NCBI GenBank assembly: GCA_964572065.1
Contig: CAZNER010000100.1
Coordinates: forward strand, 1 to 6,815
Direction: 5' to 3'
DNA: 6,815 nt
Origin: CAZNER01 sp964572065
GTDB lineage: Bacteria > Patescibacteriota > Dojkabacteria > JAHIVN01
Shown in pieces: positions 1-3,984 of the stretch. Position numbers and translations under genes: made by a program. Below the pieces are notes generated by a model that saw nothing but the letters and a program-made list of their open reading frames with translations, had not been told where the DNA came from and did not search any database. Every line of letters begins with the position of its first letter. Positions within the stretch are counted from its first letter, which is position 1.

Positions 1-4
1 CAAA

Positions 5-232
5 GTGATTATTGAACCGATCTTTAGTCGAATGAAAGCAGAATATCGGATGTATACCGACGATTTAAGATATAAAGATAAATTAGAAATAGTCTTTGAT
101 AATGACAAGAATATATTTGTCATACATAGATTAGATAAGATTAAAGAAAAATGGAATTTAACACATGGTATATCCAATAACCCACTAGATAAATTCTTAG
201 AATACGAATCGGAGTTTGAAGATGATTTGTAA
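5..232 (+). CDS. Hypothetical protein, possibly 5'-truncated
   Basis: I do not recognise this family. The frame is open to the window edge, so the GTG at position 5 may be the true start or an internal Val codon of a longer gene; no Shine-Dalgarno site is visible before it. The 75 visible residues are charged, with a Lys/Asp-rich middle and a strongly acidic C-terminus (EYESEFEDDL). There is no signal peptide, membrane segment or Cys motif. The end overlaps the next gene by 11 nt, which suggests co-translation. It is likely a small soluble protein; function unknown. Confidence 0.55.
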   Translation: MIIEPIFSRMKAEYRMYTDDLRYKDKLEIVFDNDKNIFVIHRLDKIKEKWNLTHGISNNPLDKFLEYESEFEDDL

Positions 233-425
233 AGTTTGTAAATCAAGTAGGTTTAAAGTGGACAATTCATGGAAGTTAGATAGTGGCTATATAAAACGAT
301 CCAGAACTTGTCAGAATTGTGGCTGGAAATTAATAACTTTAGAGTTACCCGAAGAGGAATTTATAAGACATATTAGATTAGTAAAAGACCTTAAAAGAAT
401 AGTAACAAAATTTATGAAAAAATAA
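222..425 (+). CDS. Small zinc-ribbon protein, NrdR N-terminal-like
   Basis: The 67-aa product begins MICKVCKSSRF and has two CxxC knuckles, near residues 3-6 and 30-33, separated by a stretch containing VDNSW, DSGYIKRSRTC and NCGWKL, then an acidic E-rich turn. That order (CxxC, VD-S, a basic R-R-x-C run, CxxC, then an aromatic/acidic tail) matches the zinc ribbon at the N-terminus of NrdR, the repressor of ribonucleotide reductase genes. The ATP-cone that senses dATP in NrdR is absent; the remainder is a short basic helix. It is probably a DNA- or RNA-binding regulator; the target is unknown. I chose ATG 222 over the in-frame TTG at 216 because a GGAG at 211-214 sits 7 nt upstream. It overlaps the preceding gene. 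Confidence 0.8.
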   Translation: MICKVCKSSRFKVDNSWKLDSGYIKRSRTCQNCGWKLITLELPEEEFIRHIRLVKDLKRIVTKFMKK

Positions 426-570
426 GGTCGAGGACTTTGTAAAAACTGCCGCATATACTAAAATATGAGTATGTAAAATGCCGCATGCAGCAGTTTCGTG
501 TTTTCCGAAGGGTAACATACCCGTGACTATATTAAAATGCCGCATATGGCATATTTAGCGTGATAAATAT
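426..570 (+). other. Structured, repeat-rich intergenic segment
   Basis: There is no gene in these 145 nt. An outer stem pairs AAACTGC (443-449) with GCAGTTT (490-496); after one mismatch GCAT (451-454) pairs with ATGC (485-488), and inside is a hairpin ATACT/AGTAT (455-459 with 468-472). A second hairpin is GGGTA/TACCC (510-514 with 518-522). A third is ATGCC/GGCAT (537-541 with 548-552), extended by TAAA/TTTA around one bulged A. The last hairpin ends about 14 nt before the next start codon. This could be a cis-acting leader RNA, a small ncRNA, or a DNA element such as an operator or replication site. Pairing is visible in the sequence; the function is inferred. Confidence 0.5.
447..545 (+). 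repeat. Three direct copies of TGCCGCAT
   Basis: The octamer TGCCGCAT occurs at 447-454, 479-486 and 538-545, each preceded by an A-rich run; the second and third share AAAATGCCGCAT. Spacing is 32 and 59 nt. The octamer is GC-rich in a very AT-rich window, which makes chance recurrence unlikely. The third copy forms one side of a hairpin. Candidate roles are an iteron-like protein-binding site or a repeated RNA motif. Confidence 0.7.
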
Positions 571-795
571 ATGACTGAAAAATTGACAATTGGTGATAAA
601 ATACGAGTAATAAATATCAATGGAGGATATACTTGTAAACGTAAATTCTCAGTTATGGGAATCAGAGAGGGTTCTATATTGAAAATAACTAGTATTCAAT
701 TAGGACATGGTCCTTATACAGTAAAATGTAATAAAACAAAACTAACTATTGGAAGAGGAATGTTTAATAAAATAAAATACGAATTAATAAAATAA
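571..795 (+). CDS. FeoA-like SH3-fold protein
   Basis: The 74-aa protein matches the FeoA domain along its whole length: L-T-I-G-D near residues 5-9, a central GG followed by KRKFSVMGIREGS (residues 23-35, the FeoA 'R-L-x-x-L-G-I-x-x-G' element), a PYTVKC strand near 48-53, and a C-terminal basic stretch where FeoA places its last strand. FeoA is a small cytoplasmic partner of the FeoB ferrous-iron transporter, and the same fold forms the C-terminal domain of DtxR/MntR metalloregulators. No FeoB gene or DNA-binding helix-turn-helix is present, so an iron-transport role is doubtful. A decoy or adaptor for a host FeoB or DtxR-type protein is possible but inferred. There is no clear Shine-Dalgarno site; a hairpin lies just upstream. 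Confidence 0.75.
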   Translation: MTEKLTIGDKIRVININGGYTCKRKFSVMGIREGSILKITSIQLGHGPYTVKCNKTKLTIGRGMFNKIKYELIK

Positions 796-805
796 GAGGA
801 ATGAT

Positions 806-1258
806 ATGTGTATGGAATGGTTTAAAACCATGATTTGTGGTGAACCCGAAAATCAACTTAATCCCCCAGAAGGATTAGAGAAAATAGGTATAAGTGAATT
901 ATATACCGTATTAGCTGCAGAATTTCCAGATGCCAAGATAATGTATGCTGATACACACTATGCAACCATAACCAAAACAGAACTAAAAAAGTTCTTGAAA
1001 GCTAATCAGATAGATTTATATAAATATATACCTGAATACTATGATTGTGATGATTTTTCATTTGCACTCATGGGAGCTATATCTAACCCTAAATGGGGAT
1101 CGATACCCTTTGGTATATTATGGGCTGATGTTCCAGGTGGAGCACACGCAGTAAATTGTTTTGTGGATAAAGCAAGAACGGTATGGGTAATAGAACCACA
1201 GAAAGATAATATATTTAGATTACCTAAAGATTGGAAACCTTATTTGGTGATTATATAA
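806..1258 (+). CDS. Candidate papain-like cysteine peptidase (MOA C-domain-like)
   Basis: The 150-aa protein carries three spaced motifs: YYDCDDFSFALMG around Cys81, GGAHAVNCF around His114 and VIEPQ around Glu130. Cys, His and Glu in this order, with DCDDF followed by H-A-x-N and then IEPQ, recall the papain-like catalytic domain of the Marasmius oreades agglutinin and related proteins of phages and bacteria. Spacings of 33 and 16 residues are similar to those I recall for MOA (about 42 and 17). The N-terminal half has a D-x-x-Y-x-T segment (ADTHYATIT) also typical of the phage relatives. No signal peptide is seen, so it probably acts in the cell or in the virion. GAGGA at 796-800 supports ATG 806; ATG 812 is a weaker alternative. 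Catalysis is inferred, not proven. Confidence 0.6.
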   Translation: MCMEWFKTMICGEPENQLNPPEGLEKIGISELYTVLAAEFPDAKIMYADTHYATITKTELKKFLKANQIDLYKYIPEYYDCDDFSFALMGAISNPKWGSIPFGILWADVPGGAHAVNCFVDKARTVWVIEPQKDNIFRLPKDWKPYLVII

Positions 1259-1539
1259 TTAGAGATTATTTATTTCTAAAAAAGAACAAATATTATAAAA
1301 TAGAAGATAAAGCTGAGAGATATGGTAAAGGAAGTTGGTTTATAAAGGTTATAAATGTTAAACCAGTAGATATGAAATACCCATCTAAAAAATTTCCTAT
1401 CGGTTATAGGTACGTAATTAAATATGTAATTAACCCTAACATAAGTGAAGGATATACTAATTTTTATACATCATATATAAGTGGCAGATATAAAGCCACT
1501 GAAATGCACCCTGATGATATAATGATAGAAGAACTATGA
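1231..1539 (+). CDS. Hypothetical protein
   Basis: No family is recognised. The protein is rich in Tyr, Lys and Ile and looks mostly beta-stranded, with a GKGSWFIKVINV strand and a GYRYVIKYVI strand, and it ends in an acidic stretch (HPDDIMIEEL). It has no membrane segment and no Cys. The start is uncertain: TTG 1231 gives a 28-nt overlap with the upstream gene and no good Shine-Dalgarno site. The next in-frame ATG lies near residue 48, and GGTGA at 1245-1249 could serve a non-standard start nearby. The stop overlaps the ATG of the nuclease gene (ATGA), so the two are probably translationally coupled. Confidence 0.6.
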   Translation: METLFGDYIIRDYLFLKKNKYYKIEDKAERYGKGSWFIKVINVKPVDMKYPSKKFPIGYRYVIKYVINPNISEGYTNFYTSYISGRYKATEMHPDDIMIEEL

Positions 1540-2165
1540 TTATAGTAGATAGTAGAGAACCGAATAATATAATAAAGGCATTACGCCAAAAGAAATTAGA
1601 TGTTAAAGAAGAATTTATTGAAGTTGGTGATTATTTGTTAGATAACGGATATGCTATTGAGAGAAAGGATAAGGATTTAGTTCAATCAATAATGTCTAAC
1701 AGATTATATGAACAATTAAATAATCTATGTCAATATGAACATCCAGTATTATGTATAACATTAGATAATCTATGGAAGACATTCTACTTCAGTAGAGGTA
1801 GATATATACATAGGAGTTATCTTGGAACCTTAATTACTTTAACTACAAGATATCCAAAGCTAAAGGTTATGTTCTTACAAGATGAAGAAGAATTTATATC
1901 CTATATAGCTAGTCTAGATAAAAAGATACATGAGGAAGGTAAATCAACAAGACCTGCACCTCAAATGAGAAAGGCTAAATCTATTAAGATGAGAAAGGAG
2001 AATTCCCTTACCGCTATAGAGGGAGTATCTGTAGGTAAAGCCAAGAAATTATTGAATCATTTCGGTTCAATAAGGAATATAGCAATAGCTAATCTAACTG
2101 ATTTAGAAGAAGTAGATGGAATCGGTAAAAAATTAGCAGAGAAAATAATGGAGGTATTGAATTGA
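1536..2165 (+). CDS. ERCC4/XPF-type structure-specific nuclease with (HhH)2
   Basis: The 209-aa protein begins with DSRE (residues 5-8), followed by VGDYLLDNGYAIERK with Asp32, Glu42, Arg43 and Lys44, the metal-binding active site of the XPF/Mus81/Hef family, then LVQSI and NRLYEQL, which match the Hef segment after the catalytic motif. After a basic linker (about 135-155) come two helix-hairpin-helix elements: EGVSVGKAKKLLNHFGS (about 161-177) and VDGIGKKLAEKI (about 193-204). This is the short archaeal XPF architecture without a helicase. Such enzymes cut branched DNA such as flaps and forks, usually as dimers. Oddity: only two residues separate ERK from the next Asp (ERKDKD), where the family has three. 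It overlaps both neighbours by 4 nt. The likely role is viral DNA replication or recombination. Confidence 0.93.
   Translation: MIIVDSREPNNIIKALRQKKLDVKEEFIEVGDYLLDNGYAIERKDKDLVQSIMSNRLYEQLNNLCQYEHPVLCITLDNLWKTFYFSRGRYIHRSYLGTLITLTTRYPKLKVMFLQDEEEFISYIASLDKKIHEEGKSTRPAPQMRKAKSIKMRKENSLTAIEGVSVGKAKKLLNHFGSIRNIAIANLTDLEEVDGIGKKLAEKIMEVLN
2150..2155 (+). promoter_or_regulatory. Shine-Dalgarno site fixing a TTG start
   Basis: GGAGGT lies inside the end of the nuclease gene, 6 nt before TTG 2162, which itself overlaps the nuclease stop codon as TTGA. The strength and spacing make the TTG start convincing. Confidence 0.8.
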
Positions 2166-2389
2166 TAGACCCAGAACAATTACATGAATGGTATTTAGAA
2201 GCAACACAAAAACTAAATCCAGAATCATATAATGAAGATGCTCAGAAACCATTTGATAAGCTAACTCAAGAGCAAAAATATATTGATTGTTATATTGCAA
2301 GTAAAGTAAATAGAAAAATACGAGAGCAAATAAAAAAGAGAATTAGTTTAGCATTTGATTTTAGTGCTGATTATATATTAGATGATTAA
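2162..2389 (+). CDS. Small conserved phage-type protein, function unknown
   Basis: This 75-aa protein starts at TTG, supported by a GGAGGT 6 nt upstream and by a 4-nt overlap with the nuclease stop. The pattern EQLHEWYLEA, then LNPESYNEDAQKPF, then LTQEQKYIDCYIASKV is one I associate with small uncharacterised proteins of tailed phages and archaeal viruses; this is recollection, not a search. It appears alpha-helical with a basic C-terminal helix (RKIREQIKKR) that could contact nucleic acid. Coupling to the nuclease gene suggests a role in DNA metabolism, but no activity can be assigned. Confidence 0.8.
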   Translation: MIDPEQLHEWYLEATQKLNPESYNEDAQKPFDKLTQEQKYIDCYIASKVNRKIREQIKKRISLAFDFSADYILDD

Positions 2390-2499
2390 TGAAAAAATAT
2401 AAAGAGAACATCCAAAATAGGTTGCACAGGGAATGTGCTGAAATCCTATTAGGATGGTATAATAAAAACAAATCAAAAATATTATGCAAGAAAGTTTAA
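2389..2499 (+). CDS. Possible 36-aa basic peptide
   Basis: An ATG overlaps the preceding stop codon (TAATG) and opens a 36-codon frame ending in TAA. The product starts MKKYKENIQNRLHRECAEIL, contains two Cys and ends basic (ILCKKV). It looks like a short amphipathic helix. The stop-start overlap is the pattern used elsewhere in this window, which supports a real gene. There is no clear Shine-Dalgarno site, and the segment is short enough for the frame to be chance. Confidence 0.4.
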   Translation: MKKYKENIQNRLHRECAEILLGWYNKNKSKILCKKV

Positions 2500-2574
2500 T
2501 CAACATAGACAAAAATGGATAAAAATATTTAATAATAAGGAATATAAAAATAAATTAAAAGGAGGTAAAATCAT
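2500..2574 (+). promoter_or_regulatory. AT-rich leader with perfect Shine-Dalgarno site
   Basis: Nearly pure A/T sequence contains a TATA-like run around 2524-2536 and GGAGGT at 2561-2566, 8 nt before ATG 2575. It is a plausible archaeal promoter plus ribosome-binding site for the coiled-coil gene. The ribosome site is clear; the promoter is a guess because the whole region is AT-rich. Confidence 0.4.
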
Positions 2575-3108
2575 ATGACAAAATATAACATAAATGAACT
2601 ACTCGAGAAAAAGAAAGAACTCGAAAGACAAATTGTAGACAAAGTGCAAGAAGTTAACTGTGAAGAACTAAAATACAGAAAGGAATTAACTGTAGACCAT
2701 ACAAGAGACGATAGAAAATCTGAATACATACCTAGAGAGAAACAAACAGTAGATCAATTCTGTCATGAAATCTATGGATTGATTGACGAATTAATGAAAG
2801 TTAAGACAGCAATTCAGAAATACAATGCAAGTAAAGTCCTAGGAGAATTACAAAAACGAGAAGCTGTAAGAGTTAAACATAAATTCTTAGAAGCTGTTAA
2901 AGGTAATCTTCCTAAAGACAAAGAACACAGTAAGAAAGTAACAAGACAAGACAAAGAAGGTGTAGCTCTAGAAACAACTGAAATCTCAGTCGAACCTATG
3001 TTCGAGAGAAAAGAAGTTGAAAAACGCCTTAATGAGCTAGCATCCCAAGAACGAAAGATTAACACTGGAATACAGAAACAAAACTTAAACGCTAAAATCG
3101 AGCTTTAG
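2575..3108 (+). CDS. Charged coiled-coil protein, unknown function
   Basis: The 177-aa protein is highly charged and mostly helical. Residues about 5-30 (LLEKKKELERQIV) and about 60-110 (IYGLIDELMKVKTAIQKYNASKVL) look like coiled coils, with a third helix at about 143-165 (ERKEVEKRLNELAS). The helix-loop-helix organisation is reminiscent of small phage coiled-coil proteins, but I cannot name the family. Its codon use differs from its neighbours: more C-ending codons, ATA for only 3 of 10 Ile, and some CGA/CGC Arg. With a perfect Shine-Dalgarno site, this suggests strong expression, for instance as an abundant structural or scaffolding protein, or a different origin. Both are inferences. A small hairpin follows the stop codon, then the tRNA locus. 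Confidence 0.88.
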   Translation: MTKYNINELLEKKKELERQIVDKVQEVNCEELKYRKELTVDHTRDDRKSEYIPREKQTVDQFCHEIYGLIDELMKVKTAIQKYNASKVLGELQKREAVRVKHKFLEAVKGNLPKDKEHSKKVTRQDKEGVALETTEISVEPMFERKEVEKRLNELASQERKINTGIQKQNLNAKIEL

Positions 3109-3109
3109 A

Positions 3110-3123
3110 CTCACTTTTGTGAG
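3110..3123 (+). other. Small hairpin after the coiled-coil gene
   Basis: CTCAC (3110-3114) pairs with GTGAG (3119-3123) around a TTTT loop, starting 2 nt after the stop codon. No T-tract follows, so it is not a standard intrinsic terminator. It may protect the mRNA 3' end, or mark the boundary of the structured tRNA region that begins in its second arm. Confidence 0.4.
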
Positions 3124-3202
3124 AGACAGTAGTGGCAAGAATGCAAGGGTTTCAAGAGGGTTTAACCTTGTTAAATAAATAAACCTTCATCATATCTGCG
3201 AT

Positions 3203-3298
3203 TAGATATAAAAAGAATTATATAGGGTAATGGTAACCCATAGTCCTTTGGAGACTATACTCTCGGTTCGAGTCCGAGTGTGATTCACGATATATCTA
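3203..3298 (+). repeat. 8-bp stem directly flanking the tRNA
   Basis: TAGATATA (3203-3210) is perfectly complementary to TATATCTA (3291-3298). Between this stem and the tRNA acceptor lies a four-by-four internal loop (AAAA at 3211-3214 and ACGA at 3287-3290) plus the G3215:C3286 pair. A competing hairpin, ATATCT (3192-3197) with AGATAT (3204-3209), uses the same left arm, so the leader could adopt two states. Confidence 0.55.
3216..3286 (+). tRNA. tRNA-Gln (anticodon UUG)
   Basis: A full cloverleaf is present. The acceptor AATTATA (3216-3222) pairs with TGTGATT (3279-3285), including two G-U pairs. U8 and A9 follow. The D-arm is GGGT/ACCC with A14, G18G19 and A21 in the loop. The anticodon stem is TAGTC/GACTA with loop CTTTGGA, giving anticodon TTG at 3248-3250 after U33. 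There is a 4-nt variable loop and a T-arm CTCGG/CCGAG with loop TTCGAGT. There is no intron, and the 3' CCA is not encoded. The A1-U72 pair fits archaeal tRNA-Gln, which receives Gln through Glu-tRNA amidation. Position 73 is C and a G precedes position 1, so a G-1:C73 pair can form, which is unusual for Gln and typical of tRNA-His. It would read CAA, the main Gln codon of the surrounding genes. Confidence 0.93.
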
Positions 3299-3408
3299 CT
3301 TACAACAACCCATACATCGTAGAACTCAGTATCAAACTGACAATTTACTATGTATAGCAATTTCACTGATTTACAACTGACAGACTAACCAAGTTACAAT
3401 TTACTACC
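3299..3408 (+). other. C-rich non-coding stretch with short direct repeats
   Basis: There is no gene. Unlike the flanking coding regions this stretch has clearly more C than G on the + strand. ACAATTTACTA occurs at 3340-3350 and 3396-3406; AACTGACA at 3335-3342 and 3375-3382. Possible hairpins are TCAGT/ACTGA (3326-3330 with 3336-3340) and ATACAT/ATGTAT (3312-3317 with 3350-3355). It forms the 3' half of the interior of the long inverted repeat. Confidence 0.5.
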
Positions 3409-3473
3409 CATTCTTGACTACTGTCTTTAACTTTACTTTAAGGATTAAAAATTAAGATGATAAAATATGCTAC

Positions 3474-3487
3474 TATATTATATAATA
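3474..3487 (+). promoter_or_regulatory. Candidate archaeal TATA box
   Basis: An uninterrupted alternating A/T run between the end of the inverted repeat and the next gene would place a start of transcription near 3500-3515, leaving about 55-65 nt of leader before the GTG start at 3567. No clear BRE is visible. The AT-rich background makes this tentative. Confidence 0.3.
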
Positions 3488-3538
3488 TTAAGGATATTAG
3501 AGATATTAGAATGGTTATATGTTGAAGCATGGAACAAT

Positions 3539-3551
3539 AACCCATTGGGTT
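3539..3551 (+). promoter_or_regulatory. 13-nt palindrome before the ribosome site (operator candidate)
   Basis: AACCCATTGGGTT is a palindrome centred on one T, ending immediately before the Shine-Dalgarno site at 3552-3560. It could be an operator, or a short hairpin that affects ribosome access. The symmetry is plain; the role is inferred. Confidence 0.35.
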
Positions 3552-3560
3552 AAAGGAGGT
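3552..3560 (+). promoter_or_regulatory. Shine-Dalgarno site fixing a GTG start
   Basis: AAAGGAGGT ends 6 nt before GTG 3567. It lies inside the longer frame that would begin at ATG 3519, so it argues for the shorter protein. Confidence 0.75.
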
Positions 3561-3566
3561 ATTAAA

Positions 3567-3734
3567 GTGTTAGGTATAAATCAAAATAAATTAGCAAAAG
3601 CAGTAACACTTGCCGAGGGTGGTAAACAAAACCTAAGCATAGGTCAAGTAAAAGAAGTACAAAAGCTTTTATTAACTGAGCTTGCAAAGTACGATGATAA
3701 AAAAGTTATTGAGCTGTTAAATAAATTTCGATAG
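3567..3734 (+). CDS. Small basic protein, phage-type, unknown function
   Basis: The 55-aa protein begins LGINQNKLAKAVTLAEGGK, then NLSIGQVKEVQKLLLTELAKY, and ends basic. The order 'K-x-L-A-K-x-V-T-x-x-E-G-G-K', then 'L-S-I-x-Q-V-K-E-V' resembles a family of very small uncharacterised tailed-phage proteins, by recollection only. It is probably helical and may bind nucleic acid. GTG 3567 is preferred because of AAAGGAGGT 6 nt upstream. ATG 3519 would add 16 residues; if transcription starts near there a leaderless longer form is conceivable. It lies 7 nt before the next gene and starts a short block of small basic, membrane and surface protein genes. Confidence 0.75.
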   Translation: MLGINQNKLAKAVTLAEGGKQNLSIGQVKEVQKLLLTELAKYDDKKVIELLNKFR

Positions 3735-3741
3735 GGATAAT

Positions 3742-3930
3742 ATGACAGAGGAATATTCTAAAAAAGAGTTATTACAAACGTTGATAATATTGGTTTGGTC
3801 TATAGCATTTATAGGCTCAGCAGTGTATTTAGGATGGAAACTCATGGAGAGCAATCTCGGTGATGGAATCTTATATGCATTTGTTATAGCTACTATTTTG
3901 TTTATGACTTTACCAGTTTTCAAACGTTAG
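3742..3930 (+). CDS. Small two-helix membrane protein
   Basis: The 62-aa protein has a short charged N-terminus (MTEEYSKKEL) and two hydrophobic segments, about residues 10-32 and 41-59, joined by a short acidic loop (MESNLGDG), and ends FKR. The topology is probably both ends in the cytoplasm. It lies 7 nt after the previous stop, and the next gene encodes a membrane-anchored collagen-like protein, so a role in the envelope, egress or surface assembly is plausible. Size and topology would also suit a holin-like protein, but no specific holin signature is present. Confidence 0.75.
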   Translation: MTEEYSKKELLQTLIILVWSIAFIGSAVYLGWKLMESNLGDGILYAFVIATILFMTLPVFKR

Positions 3931-3984
3931 GATTACAAATGTATAATATGTTAATAAAAATATAAAGGAAAGGAGGAAAAAAAT

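Larger units (their letters stand above)
3122..3428 (+). repeat. Long inverted repeat enclosing tRNA-Gln
   Basis: The left arm 3122-3143 pairs with the right arm 3409-3428: AGACAGTAGT (3124-3133) with ACTACTGTCT (3417-3426), and CAAGAATG (3136-3143) with CATTCTTG (3409-3416). The outer two pairs are one A-U and one G-U, and GG at 3134-3135 bulges. That gives 20 base pairs, 19 of them Watson-Crick, across a 265-nt interior holding the tRNA. No open reading frame of note lies inside. The interior also holds smaller hairpins and short direct repeats. It is likely the closing stem of a structured transcript; a DNA-level role cannot be excluded. Confidence 0.75.

Noticed and set aside
426..570. 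CRISPR array
   Set aside because: The repeats are only 8 nt, irregularly spaced (32 and 59 nt), and only three in number.
2814..3065. Minus-strand frame of 83 codons
   Set aside because: It lies wholly inside the coiled-coil gene, has no ribosome site and encodes a Ser/Leu-rich product typical of antisense to Lys/Glu-rich genes.
3110..3123. Intrinsic terminator after the coiled-coil gene
   Set aside because: The hairpin lacks a following T-tract, so it is recorded only as a hairpin.
3216..3286. Attachment site left by integration into a host tRNA gene
   Set aside because: The tRNA is complete, sits inside an inverted repeat and is flanked on both sides by virus-like genes, with no duplicated 3' fragment and no integrase in the window.
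3457..3525. 22-codon + strand frame after the tRNA region
   Set aside because: Very short, poorly spaced from any Shine-Dalgarno-like site, and overlapping the likely promoter of the next gene.
3519..3566. Longer start (ATG 3519) for the small basic protein
   Set aside because: The strong Shine-Dalgarno site lies inside this extension and is ideally placed for GTG 3567; a leaderless longer form is not fully excluded.
3717..3923. Minus-strand frame of 68 codons
   Set aside because: Antisense to the two-helix membrane protein gene, without a start signal.
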